Of a stretch of 64,000 nt of DNA, positions 1-8,149 are shown piece by piece. The stretch is from Falsiroseomonas sp051433165 (GTDB lineage Bacteria; Pseudomonadota; Alphaproteobacteria; Acetobacterales; Acetobacteraceae): the NCBI RefSeq assembly GCF_051433165.1, contig NZ_JBHMFS010000002.1, positions 186,001 to 250,000 on the forward strand, in the 5' to 3' direction. A model generated the notes under the pieces. The model was given only the letters and a program-made list of their open reading frames with translations, did no database searches and had not been told where the DNA came from. How positions within the stretch are numbered: position 1 is the first letter of the stretch; the number at the start of each line of letters is the position of its first letter. The translations under genes were made by a program, and so were the position numbers.

Positions 1-1240
1 GAGGCTGGTCTTTAGTTGATGTCAGCATATCGGCCGCCGTTACAAATGTGATTGTTTTGCTTGTTGCTGGCGCACTACTTTATTTCCGAATTATAGAAAT
101 AAAAGAAAAGAGAAAAAATGGCGGCCTGGGTGTTTCGATAGAAGGTGTTTCTGCCGACGAGCTGCATTCTGCCAACGATGTTGCTGAACGTGTTGTTTTG
201 CTCGAAAACTTTCTAACTAACCAGACAAAAATGTTGGGGGCGATTTTACATATCATCGTTGATGCGACTGAAAAAATTCGCCTAATAGAGATTATAGGCG
301 ACGCGCTTCAACGATTGCCATCGAATACACCCCTTAATCCAGATGCATCCCTAGAGAAATTAAATCAAATCTGCGATATCGCCGACATTTTTATGAGCAG
401 TACTAAGGAAGAATTTCGATTAATTCCTTCCCTTGAGGCATTTCAATGGGTCGATGAAAGCGCTGGACACGAGAGCTTTCTTCGCGTTCTTGACATGGTG
501 TCTGTGCCGCTTGAGCACCAGCTACCATTCCGGAATGCCTCAGTCGCGCAAGAAAAAATTCGGATGGCGCAGCAGTTCCTTTTAAAGCAGCGGAAAGCAG
601 CCGATAGCGCGCTGGTGCAGACCCACGGGCGCCTCACAGAAGCTGTGGCCCGCCTGCCGCATCATTCCCGATGACAGCGACCGACTTGGCTTCGGAAGGG
701 CCGGCCGAAGGGCTGATATGCCCAGTGATTACGGCGCGCTAGAGGCTGTGTCGGGCGTCGCCTGAGCTTGGCTCCACGACGCGCCGAGGCCAAAAATGCG
801 GCAGGCAGAAATCGTTCTCGGGATGAAAATCGACTCTTTGCGTTCGCGCCCAATGACGAATTGCTTAGTTGCAGATGATTGGGGGTGCGCAAAATCATGT
901 CATCAATAGCTGATCTGTGCGATATAGCTACGCGCTTTCGGAACGCCATCGAGCAGGCAGACCGCTCTCGCCGGCACATCTGCTTTCACACCTTTCCTCT
1001 GGGGGCATGCGGCGCTACCGCTGATCTTCTCGGGGTCTACCTTCGTAGTCTTGGCCACACTGGCTTTTTGGTCACGAACGGCAGGCGGGCGGCGACGAGT
1101 GGCAAGGGCAATTCGTCTCACGCGTGGCTTCAGCGCGACAAGTTGGTTGTGGACATTACCGCTGAGCTGTACCAAGCCTACGCGGAGATAGTTCGCCCTT
1201 ACGGCGCTTCCCCGTCAGACGAAGTGCCTCTAGCTGTGTT
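1..1240. other. AT-richer foreign-DNA edge
   Basis: Bases 1 to about 650 are clearly AT-rich, with runs such as aaaagaaaagagaaaaaatg near 101, while everything after about 1300 is strongly GC-rich with GC-ending codons. Bases 660-1240 are intermediate. Codon use in the two genes here (ATT, TTT, GAA, AAA, TTG) differs from the rest of the window. This looks like the end of a horizontally acquired segment whose remainder lies left of base 1. No integrase, transposase or terminal repeat is visible, so the mechanism is unknown. The gap 675-896 holds no gene that I can support. Confidence 0.65.
3..674 (+). CDS. membrane-anchored hypothetical protein, 5' partial
   Basis: I do not recognise this protein. 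The frame is open to the window edge, so the 5' end is missing; GTG at 48 is a possible internal start. About 15 residues lie upstream of that GTG, and together with VIVLLVAGALLYF they form one transmembrane helix, followed by a positively charged stretch (KEKRK). The remaining roughly 180 residues are soluble and probably helical. The topology suggests a single-pass protein with a cytoplasmic domain. Base composition and codon use are AT-rich, unlike downstream genes. It lies in the same direction as the Cys-His-Asp protein at 897 but 222 bp away. Confidence 0.7.
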   Translation, partial: GWSLVDVSISAAVTNVIVLLVAGALLYFRIIEIKEKRKNGGLGVSIEGVSADELHSANDVAERVVLLENFLTNQTKMLGAILHIIVDATEKIRLIEIIGDALQRLPSNTPLNPDASLEKLNQICDIADIFMSSTKEEFRLIPSLEAFQWVDESAGHESFLRVLDMVSVPLEHQLPFRNASVAQEKIRMAQQFLLKQRKAADSALVQTHGRLTEAVARLPHHSR

Positions 1241-1277
1241 CAGCCGCGCTTGCACCGCCGCCGGCGCCCGGGCCTAA
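897..1277 (+). CDS. small Cys-His-Asp (transglutaminase/papain-like) protein
   Basis: This is a 126-residue protein with the motif order FPLGACG (Cys38), SSHAWL (His75) and LVVDITAE (Asp86). Cys, then His, then Asp with this spacing is the signature of the transglutaminase / arylamine-acetyltransferase / papain-like fold. A cysteine hydrolase or acyl-transfer role is therefore likely, but the substrate is unknown. ATG 897 is chosen because a G-rich Shine-Dalgarno (ggggg at 881-885) precedes it; a TTG at 879 is the alternative. The last residues (about 115-126, ending TAAGARA) are encoded by host-like GC-rich DNA, so the C-terminus may be read-through past an insertion junction. No partner gene is adjacent. 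Confidence 0.6.
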   Translation: MSSIADLCDIATRFRNAIEQADRSRRHICFHTFPLGACGATADLLGVYLRSLGHTGFLVTNGRRAATSGKGNSSHAWLQRDKLVVDITAELYQAYAEIVRPYGASPSDEVPLAVFSRACTAAGARA

Positions 1278-1309
1278 TGCCCGGCAAGAACCAACAGGGA
1301 GGAACCATC

Positions 1310-2281
1310 ATGCCCCAGATCACGCGCCGCGTGCTGCTCACGGCTGCCGCGGCACTCGCCGCGCCGGCCATCCAGGCGCAGCCCGCCTGGCCCTCCGGCA
1401 CCATCCGCATCGTCCCGCCCTTTCCGGCCGGTGGCAGCACGGATGCGCTTTCGCGGATTCTCCAGCCGCATCTGACGCGGATTCTCGGCGTGAACGTGAT
1501 CGTGGAGAACCGGCCCGGCGCCTCCGGCTCCCTGGGCACCGGCGCCGTGGCGCGCAGCGCGCCGGATGGCAACACCTGGGTGCTGGTCTTCGACACCCAT
1601 GCGGTGAACCCGGCGCTGATCCCCAACATGGGCTTCGACACAGAAAAGGACATGACGCCGCTGCTGCTGTTCGGCACCGCGCCGATGGTGCTGACCGCGC
1701 ATCGTACCCGTCCCTTCAAGACCTTCGCGGAGATGGCGGCGGCGGCGAAGGCGCGGCCGGATACGCTGACCTATGGCAGCATCGGCAATGGGTCACTGGC
1801 CCACCTCACCATGGCGCTGGTCGGCAAGGCGGCCGGGCTGCAACTGGTGCATGTGCCCTATCGCGGCGGCGGCCCGCTGGCGCTCGCGGCCCTGGCCGGG
1901 GAGGTCGACATGCCCATCGCCACCCGCCCGGCCATCGGTGTACACGTGGACAGCGGCGCGCTGGTGCCGCTGGCCCAGACGGGTGCCACGCGCTCACCTT
2001 CCATGCCGGATGTCCCGACCCTGGCGGAAGTCGGCGTGCCGGGCATCGATGCGCGCGCCTTCTGGGGCTTCCTCGGCCCGGCTGGCATCCCGGCCCCGAT
2101 CAAGCAGCGCATGGAAGCCGCGATCCGGGAGGCGCTGGCGGTGCCGGAAGTGCGCGCGCGCGTCATCGCCCTCGGCATCGACCTGGACCCGAAGGGGGAG
2201 GCCGAGTTCGGCCCCTTCCTCTCCGCGCAGATCGCCACCTGGGGCCGGGTGGTGCGGGAGAACAACATTCGCCCCGATTGA
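1310..2281 (+). CDS. Bug-family tripartite tricarboxylate transporter receptor
   Basis: This is a 323-residue periplasmic solute-binding protein of the TctC/Bug family. An N-terminal export signal with twin arginines (TRRVLLTAAAALAAPA, cleaved near residue 23) leads into the family's typical start, IRIVPPFPAGGSTDALSR. Further Bug landmarks are VENRPGASG, the HVPYRGGGP segment and a C-terminal domain with PIKQRMEAAIREAL. ATG 1310 is preceded by AGGGAGGA. No TctA/TctB membrane genes lie nearby, which is common for Bug genes in this clade. The ligand, probably a small carboxylate, cannot be read from the sequence. It is followed after 64 bp by the dehydrogenase. Confidence 0.93.
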   Translation: MPQITRRVLLTAAAALAAPAIQAQPAWPSGTIRIVPPFPAGGSTDALSRILQPHLTRILGVNVIVENRPGASGSLGTGAVARSAPDGNTWVLVFDTHAVNPALIPNMGFDTEKDMTPLLLFGTAPMVLTAHRTRPFKTFAEMAAAAKARPDTLTYGSIGNGSLAHLTMALVGKAAGLQLVHVPYRGGGPLALAALAGEVDMPIATRPAIGVHVDSGALVPLAQTGATRSPSMPDVPTLAEVGVPGIDARAFWGFLGPAGIPAPIKQRMEAAIREALAVPEVRARVIALGIDLDPKGEAEFGPFLSAQIATWGRVVRENNIRPD

Positions 2282-2345
2282 CGCCCCCGATTGACCGCGA
2301 CCGCGCCGCCTGTTGCCATGGGGTCCAGCAACCGGGGGAACGGCG

Positions 2346-3413
2346 ATGAAGGCATGGGCAATCGTGGAGGTGGCGCAGCCGTTGCAGGAGATCGACCTGC
2401 CGACGCCGGAGCCCGCCGGCCAGCAGGTGCTGCTGGAGGTCACCCATGCCGGCGTCTGCCATTCCGACATCCATGTCTGGGAAGGCGAGTGGGACCTCGG
2501 CAGCCGCGGCAAGATGCGGCTGCTGGATCGCGGGGTGAAGCTGCCGCTGGCCATGGGGCATGAGACGGTGGGCCGCGTGGTGAAATGGGGGCCGGAGGCC
2601 GAAGGGCAGGGGCTCGAAGTGGGGCAAACCCGCATCGTCTATCCCTGGGTCGGCTGCGGCACCTGCGCCAAGTGCCGGGCGGAGGAGGACAACATGTGCC
2701 TCCAGGGCAAGGCGCTCGGCATCTTCCAGAATGGCGGCTACGCCACCCACATCCTGGTGCCGGAACCGCGCCACCTGGTCGACCCCGGCGATATCGACCC
2801 GGCGCTGGCCGCCACCTATGCCTGTTCTGGCATCACCGTCTTCTCCGCCATCAACAAGCTGATGCCGATGGCACCGGATGAGCCGATCGTGCTGGTCGGC
2901 GCCGGCGGGCTGGGGCTTCAGGCGATCGCGGTGCTGAAGGCGATGGGCCACAAGCGCATCGTCTCCGTCGATCTCAGCGCGGAGAAGCTGGCGGCGGCGC
3001 GGGAGGCCGGGGCGAGCGACACGCTGGAAGCGGGCGGGGAGGATACGGTGCAGCGTCTGGTGGCGCTGTGCGGCGGGCCGGTCGAGGCGATCATCGACCT
3101 GGTAAATGGCAGCCAGACCGCGCGGATGTGCTTCGATGCGCTGACCAAGGGCGGCAAGCTGATCCAGGTGGGGCTGTTCGGCGGCGAGCTGACCGTACCG
3201 CTGCCGCTGATGGCGATGCGGGCGCTGACGGTGCGCGGCAGCTATGTCGGCAGCCCGAAGGAGCTGCGGGAGCTGGTGAAGATCGCCCAGGGCGGCCGCC
3301 TGCCGGGCATCCCCATCACGCGGGAGCCGCTGCGTAACGCCGACAGCGCCCTGCAACGCCTGCGTGCCGGCAAGGTGACGGGCCGCATCGTGCTGACGGC
3401 GGAGGCTGCATAG
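2346..3413 (+). CDS. zinc-dependent alcohol dehydrogenase (MDR)
   Basis: This is a 355-residue medium-chain dehydrogenase that oxidises an alcohol with NAD(P)+. Catalytic zinc ligands are visible at Cys38 (GVCHSD), His72 (GHE) and Cys160. The structural zinc site has Cys104, Cys107, Cys110 and Cys118. The Rossmann motif is GAGGLG at about 185-190. ATG 2346 starts the canonical N-terminus MKAWAIVE; a longer frame from 2313 is not needed. The gene lies 28 bp upstream of a cytochrome P450, so oxidation of a hydroxylated product is a plausible role. The substrate is unknown. Confidence 0.92.
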   Translation: MKAWAIVEVAQPLQEIDLPTPEPAGQQVLLEVTHAGVCHSDIHVWEGEWDLGSRGKMRLLDRGVKLPLAMGHETVGRVVKWGPEAEGQGLEVGQTRIVYPWVGCGTCAKCRAEEDNMCLQGKALGIFQNGGYATHILVPEPRHLVDPGDIDPALAATYACSGITVFSAINKLMPMAPDEPIVLVGAGGLGLQAIAVLKAMGHKRIVSVDLSAEKLAAAREAGASDTLEAGGEDTVQRLVALCGGPVEAIIDLVNGSQTARMCFDALTKGGKLIQVGLFGGELTVPLPLMAMRALTVRGSYVGSPKELRELVKIAQGGRLPGIPITREPLRNADSALQRLRAGKVTGRIVLTAEAA

Positions 3414-3441
3414 GGCGCAAGGGGCATGTAAGCTGCTGGGC

Positions 3442-4833
3442 ATGCTGATCGAACCGGCTGCCCCGCCGCGCCTTTCCCCCTATGTGCCGCCTTATCCGCC
3501 GCGCCCGGATAAGGGCTTGCCGCTGCTCCAGATGCTCAAGGTGGCGCGGGAGAACTGGTTGGCGATCTGGGCTAAATCCTCCTTCGAGCGGGATGTCTAT
3601 GGCAGCCGCCTGTTCCTGCGCGATGTGGTGGTCTGCAACAGCCCGGATTCGGTGCATTACGTCTTCGTCGAGCGGCACGAGAACTTCCAGCGCAAAAGCC
3701 CGCAGCACCGCCACGCGCTGATCCCGCTGCTCGGCGATGGGCTGTTCGTCAGCGATGGGCCGCTGTGGCGCGAAAGGCGACGCGTGGTGGCGCCCGTCAC
3801 CCATGTCTCCCGCCTGCCGGAGCTGGCACCCGCGATCACGGAGGCCGCGGCCGAGCGCCGCGAGCAATGGCACAACCTGCCCCCTGGCCCGGTGGATGTG
3901 CTGGCGGAGATGGGCCATCTGACGGCGGAGATCATCTGCCGCACCATCTTCGGTCGCGCCTTGGGCCGCGATGCGGCGGGGGAGGTGGTTGCGGCCTTCG
4001 CCGAGTACCAGGCGCAGATCGGCCAGACCGACATCCTGTCCCTGTTCAACCTGCCGGACTGGTTCCCCCGCTTTCGCGGACGCCGCGTGCATGACGCGGC
4101 GCGCCGCATCCACAAGGTGGTGGATGGGCTCATCGCCGGCATCCTGGACGGAGAGCAGCAGGGCGAGGCCTCCCTCATCCGCGCCATGTCGGAGGCCAAG
4201 GTGCCGGGCACGGACCGCCCGATGGACCGCACCGCCTTCCGCAACGAGGCGATCGTGCTGTTCATGGCCGGGCATGAGACCACCGCCAACACCCTCGCCT
4301 GGGCGCTGTTCATGCTGTCCCAGGACCCGGCCAGCGCCGAACGCCTGGCCGAGGAAGTGCAGGGCGCGCTGGGCGACCGCGTGGCCACCCTGGCCGACAT
4401 GCCCAACCTGCCCTTCACCCGCGCCGTGGTGGAAGAAACGCTGCGCCTCTATCCCCCCGTGCCCCTGCTGTCGCGGGAGGCGCTGGGGCCGGACCGGATC
4501 GGCGACCGCCCGGTGCGGAAGGGCACCATCATCCTGGTCTGCCCCTGGCTGCTGCATCGCAAGCCGGGGCTGTGGGACCAACCGGACTCCTTCATCCCGG
4601 ACCGTTTCCTGCCCGGCGCGCCAAAGCCACCCCGGCACGCCTATATTCCGTTCAGCACCGGCCCGCGCATCTGCACCGGCCAGCATCTGGGCCTGGCCGA
4701 GGCCACCATCTGCCTCGCCGCGCTGGCGGGCAGCTTTCGCCTGACGCTGGAGCCGGGGGTTCAGGTGATGCCGGTGGCGCGCCTGACCCTGCGCCCGGGC
4801 GAGACCCTGCCGATGCGCCTGACCCCTCGGTGA
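3442..4833 (+). CDS. cytochrome P450
   Basis: This is a 463-residue soluble P450. It has the I-helix oxygen-activation motif AGHETT (276-281), the K-helix ExxR in EETLR (331-335), and the heme loop FSTGPRICTG with axial Cys411. There is no N-terminal membrane anchor. It overlaps the next gene by GTGA, so the two are probably translationally coupled. No ferredoxin or reductase gene is adjacent, so electrons must come from elsewhere. The neighbouring dehydrogenase and acyltransferase suggest hydroxylation of a lipid or other hydrophobic substrate; that is inference. Confidence 0.95.
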   Translation: MLIEPAAPPRLSPYVPPYPPRPDKGLPLLQMLKVARENWLAIWAKSSFERDVYGSRLFLRDVVVCNSPDSVHYVFVERHENFQRKSPQHRHALIPLLGDGLFVSDGPLWRERRRVVAPVTHVSRLPELAPAITEAAAERREQWHNLPPGPVDVLAEMGHLTAEIICRTIFGRALGRDAAGEVVAAFAEYQAQIGQTDILSLFNLPDWFPRFRGRRVHDAARRIHKVVDGLIAGILDGEQQGEASLIRAMSEAKVPGTDRPMDRTAFRNEAIVLFMAGHETTANTLAWALFMLSQDPASAERLAEEVQGALGDRVATLADMPNLPFTRAVVEETLRLYPPVPLLSREALGPDRIGDRPVRKGTIILVCPWLLHRKPGLWDQPDSFIPDRFLPGAPKPPRHAYIPFSTGPRICTGQHLGLAEATICLAALAGSFRLTLEPGVQVMPVARLTLRPGETLPMRLTPR

Positions 4834-5795
4834 CGGACCACCTCTACCCGTCGCCCCCCTGGCGCTGGTCCGCGCGCCGGGACCTGCTGCGCCACTGGCT
4901 GCGCGACCCGGTGCAGGGCCTGGCCGATTGGCTGCCGCACCAGGCGCTGCGCCTGCTGCCGACCGACACTGCCTCCGCCTTCGGCGCCCGCATGGGGCTG
5001 CGTGCGGGGCGCAAGCGGCAGGTTGGCTCCGACCGCGTCCGCGCCTTGCTGCGCCAACTGCGGCCGGAGGCGACGCCGGCGGAGGTGGAGGCGCTCCTGG
5101 CCGCGCATTGGGCGCATATCGGCCGCTGCTTCAGCGAATTCGCCGCGCTGTCGCGCTTCCGCGCCGAGGGCCGCATCGAGATCGTGGGCGGCGACCAACT
5201 TCTCGCGCTGCGCGATTCCGGGCGCCCGCTGATCATTGCCGGCCTGCATGTGGGCTACTGGGAGGTGGTGCATGCGGGCCTCGCCCAGCTCGGCATTCCC
5301 TTCCACGCCATCTACCAGCGCCTGCCCAACCGTTTTCGCATGCGGATCGCGGACAAGGCCCGCGGCCGCAGCCGCAGCGTGGCCGGCCCACATGCCGCGG
5401 TGGCGGTGGCGCCAACCCTCGGCGCAGTGTTCGAGGCGCATCGCGTGCTGGAAAGCCGCGAGGCCGCGCTGCTGTACTACGTGGACGAGTATTGGGAGGG
5501 GCGGGTCCACGCCCCCGCCCTCGGCCGGCCCTTGAAGATGGATGGCAACATCATGCGCGCGGTCCGCCTGGCCTCGGCCACCGGCGCGGCCATCGTCCCC
5601 GCCTATGCGCTGCGGCTGGGGGAGGCGGCGCGGTTCCGGCTGCATGTCCTGCCCGAAGTGCCGGTCGGCCCGCCGGGGCGCGGCCGCAAGGCGGTGCTGG
5701 AGGATATCGCGGCGCTGGATGCGGTGGTGGAGCAGGTGGTGCGCGCCCATCCCGAGCAGTGGTTCATGGCGCACGTCTTCCAGCCGGATCGGTAG
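4830..5795 (+). CDS. LpxL/HtrB-type lysophospholipid acyltransferase family
   Basis: This is a 321-residue protein of the lauroyl/myristoyl acyltransferase (HtrB/LpxL) superfamily. The catalytic HX4E motif is present in LHVGYWEVVH (His140, Glu145). GTG 4830 is preferred because it overlaps the P450 stop as GTGA and gives a protein of family length. The frame is open further upstream, but there it lies inside the P450. Such enzymes transfer acyl chains from acyl-ACP or acyl-CoA at the inner membrane. Coupling to a P450 rather than to lipid A genes suggests a specialised lipid such as an acylated amino acid or hydroxylipid, but this is inference. Confidence 0.8.
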   Translation: MTDHLYPSPPWRWSARRDLLRHWLRDPVQGLADWLPHQALRLLPTDTASAFGARMGLRAGRKRQVGSDRVRALLRQLRPEATPAEVEALLAAHWAHIGRCFSEFAALSRFRAEGRIEIVGGDQLLALRDSGRPLIIAGLHVGYWEVVHAGLAQLGIPFHAIYQRLPNRFRMRIADKARGRSRSVAGPHAAVAVAPTLGAVFEAHRVLESREAALLYYVDEYWEGRVHAPALGRPLKMDGNIMRAVRLASATGAAIVPAYALRLGEAARFRLHVLPEVPVGPPGRGRKAVLEDIAALDAVVEQVVRAHPEQWFMAHVFQPDR

Positions 5796-5870
5796 GGCCG
5801 CCCAACACGCCCCTGGCCGCCGGCCGCATCCTGTGGCACCCCATTACAAACCGTTAGGGAACGACGCACC

Positions 5871-7589
5871 ATGACCAAATGGGACAAGTCCAAGCTGCCG
5901 AGCCGCCACACCACGGTGGGGCCGGAGCGTGCGCCGCATCGCAGCTACTACTACGCCATGGGCCTGACGCAGGAGGAGATCAACCAGCCCTTCGTCGGCG
6001 TCGCCACCTGCTGGAACGAGGCCGCGCCCTGCAACATCGCGCTGTCCCGCCAGGCGCAGTCCGTGAAGATCGGCGTGAAGGAATCCGGCGCGACGCCGCG
6101 GGAGTTCACCACCATCACGGTGACGGACGGCATCGCCATGGGCCACCAGTCCATGAAGTCCTCGCTGGCATCGCGCGACGTCATCGCCGATTCCATCGAG
6201 CTGACCATGCGCGGCCATTGCTATGATGCGCTCGTGGGTGTTGCCGGGTGTGATAAATCCCTGCCGGGCGTGATGATGGCGATGGTGCGGCTCAATGTGC
6301 CATCGGTGTTCATGTATGGCGGCTCGATCCGCCCGGGCCGCTTCCAGGGCCGCGACGTGACGGTGGTGGATGTGTTCGAGGCGGTGGGCCAGCACGCCGC
6401 CGGCAACATGTCCGACGCCGATCTGCTCGATCTGGAACAGCATGCCTGCCCGGGCGCGGGTGCCTGTGGCGGCCAGTTCACCGCCAACACCATGGCCTGC
6501 ATCAGCGAGGTCATCGGCCTGGCCATTCCGGGTTCCGCCGGTGCGCCCGCGCCCGACGAATCGCGCGATTTCTACGCCGTGCAATCGGGCCGTGCCGTGG
6601 TGGACCTGCTGCGAAAGAATCTGCGGCCGCGGGACATCGTGACGCGGGATGCGCTGTTCAACGCGGCCGCCATCGTCGGCGCCACCGGCGGGTCCACCAA
6701 TGCCGTGCTGCATCTGCCGGCGATCGCGCATGAATGCGGCATCAAGTTCGACCTGCATGACGTGGCGGAGATCATGCGCGCCACGCCCCATATCGCGGAC
6801 CTCAAGCCCGGCGGGCGCTATGTGGCGCAGGATGTGTTTCACATCGGCGGCGTGCCGGTGATCATCAAGGCGCTGCTCGATGGCGGTTATCTGCGCGGCG
6901 ACGCCATCACCGTCACCGGCAAGTCCCTGGCGGAGAACCACCGGGAGGTGATCTTCCCGAAGGACCAGGATGTGGTGCGCCCGACCTCCGACCCGATCAG
7001 CCCGATCGGCGGCGTCGTCTCCCTCAAGGGCACACTGGCCCCGGAAGGCGCCATCGTGAAGATCGCCGGCATGACCAAGCTGCGCTTCGAAGGCACGGCG
7101 CTGTGCTTCGATTGCGAGGAGGATGCCTTCAAGGCGGTGGAGATGCGTGCCTACAAGGCGGGCGACGTCATCATCATCCGCTACGAAGGTCCGAAGGGTG
7201 GCCCGGGGATGCGGGAGATGCTGTCCACCACCAGCGCCATCTACGGCCAGGGCATGGGCGACAAGGTGGCCCTCATCACCGATGGCCGCTTCTCCGGCGC
7301 CACGCGCGGGTTCTGCATCGGCCATGTCGGGCCGGAAGCGGCCGTCGGCGGGCCGATCGCCCTGCTGAAGAATGGCGACCCCATCGTCATCGATGCCGAG
7401 GCCGGCACCATCGACATCATGCTGCCCGAGGCCGAACTGGCGGCCCGCCGTGCCGCCTGGAGCCCGCGCAAGACGCTCTATACCTCGGGCGCGCTGTGGA
7501 AATACGCCCAGACGGTGGGCCCCGCAGCGCAGGGCGCGGTAACGCATCCCGGCGCGGCCGAGGAAAGCCACGTCTACGCCGACCAGTAG
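5871..7589 (+). CDS. ilvD: dihydroxy-acid dehydratase
   Basis: This is a 572-residue IlvD/Edd enzyme that dehydrates 2,3-dihydroxy acids to 2-keto acids in isoleucine and valine synthesis. Cysteines expected to bind the iron-sulfur cluster are at 54, 127 (GCDKSLPG) and 199 (GACGGQFTANTM). That pattern fits the [2Fe-2S] branch. The C-terminal domain has GPKGGPGMREML and the DGRFSGATRG loop. The branched-chain pathway relatives ilvC and ilvE are not in the window. Sugar-acid dehydratases of the same family are an alternative, but length and motifs favour IlvD. Confidence 0.93.
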   Translation: MTKWDKSKLPSRHTTVGPERAPHRSYYYAMGLTQEEINQPFVGVATCWNEAAPCNIALSRQAQSVKIGVKESGATPREFTTITVTDGIAMGHQSMKSSLASRDVIADSIELTMRGHCYDALVGVAGCDKSLPGVMMAMVRLNVPSVFMYGGSIRPGRFQGRDVTVVDVFEAVGQHAAGNMSDADLLDLEQHACPGAGACGGQFTANTMACISEVIGLAIPGSAGAPAPDESRDFYAVQSGRAVVDLLRKNLRPRDIVTRDALFNAAAIVGATGGSTNAVLHLPAIAHECGIKFDLHDVAEIMRATPHIADLKPGGRYVAQDVFHIGGVPVIIKALLDGGYLRGDAITVTGKSLAENHREVIFPKDQDVVRPTSDPISPIGGVVSLKGTLAPEGAIVKIAGMTKLRFEGTALCFDCEEDAFKAVEMRAYKAGDVIIIRYEGPKGGPGMREMLSTTSAIYGQGMGDKVALITDGRFSGATRGFCIGHVGPEAAVGGPIALLKNGDPIVIDAEAGTIDIMLPEAELAARRAAWSPRKTLYTSGALWKYAQTVGPAAQGAVTHPGAAEESHVYADQ

Positions 7590-7601
7590 CGACCCCAAAA
7601 G

Positions 7602-7627
7602 CCTTCTCCCTCCGACAGGGGAGAGGG
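7602..7627 (+). terminator. hairpin after ilvD
   Basis: CCTTCTCCC (7602-7610) can pair with GGGAGAGGG (7619-7627) around an 8-base loop, with one G-T wobble. It begins 12 bases after the ilvD stop. No T-run follows, so it may act as a Rho-assisted or 3'-stabilising hairpin. Confidence 0.45.
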
Positions 7628-7637
7628 CCACACCGCC

Positions 7638-7683
7638 GCGTCCTTTAAGGCGGCTCCGCCGCGTTCTTTAAGGCGGCTCCGCC
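7638..7683. repeat. 23-bp tandem duplication
   Basis: Two adjacent 23-bp copies (7638-7660 and 7661-7683) differ at one base. Each contains GGCGG-CT-CCGCC, which can fold into a small hairpin. They lie between ilvD and the small secreted-protein gene and do not code. Confidence 0.85.
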
Positions 7684-7801
7684 GCAAACAGCCTCACCTC
7701 CGCCGCGATCGCGCCCGAACCGCGACATGGCGCCGGGGTTAACTCCCTATCAAGCGGCGGTCCAATTTTCGAAACCGGGCCGCTGCAGGGGAGCCCCCGC
7801 C

Positions 7802-8146
7802 ATGCGCCGCCTCCGTGCCCTGTTCCTGCTGCTGCCGGTGCTGCTGTTCGCGCCCGGCTGCGTCGTTGCCGCCGATGTCACGCCGGTGGGCGGCTACGGC
7901 TATGGTTATGGCTACGCCCAGCCGTACTACGCCCCACCGCCGCCGCGCTACTACGCGCCGCGCCAGGTCTACCGGCCCTATTACGCCCCGGCGCCCCGCT
8001 ACTACGCCCCGCCGCCGCACCATCGTGGTGGCTGGGACCGCGGCTGGGATCGCGGACGCCAGCATGGATACAATCGCGGTCCTGACTGGGGCCGTCATCG
8101 GGGCAACGACTGGGGTCACGACCGGGGCCACCGCAACTGGCGCTGA
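7802..8146 (+). CDS. small exported Tyr/Pro/Gly-rich protein
   Basis: This is a 114-residue protein of unknown function. It has a signal segment (LRALFLLLPVLLFAPGC); the Cys at the end could be a lipid-attachment site, though FAPGC is not a clean lipobox. The mature part is low complexity, with GYGYGYGYAQPYY, then YYAPPPPRYYAP-like repeats and a C-terminal DRGWDRG / GHDRGHRNW tail. It is probably an envelope or surface protein. ATG 7802 follows a gcaggggagc Shine-Dalgarno region. It converges on the exonuclease gene with only 3 bp between the stops. Confidence 0.75.
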   Translation: MRRLRALFLLLPVLLFAPGCVVAADVTPVGGYGYGYGYAQPYYAPPPPRYYAPRQVYRPYYAPAPRYYAPPPHHRGGWDRGWDRGRQHGYNRGPDWGRHRGNDWGHDRGHRNWR

Positions 8147-8149
8147 GAC

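Noticed and set aside
7638..7683. CRISPR-like direct repeats
   Set aside because: The copies are directly adjacent with no spacers and there are only two; no cas genes are present.
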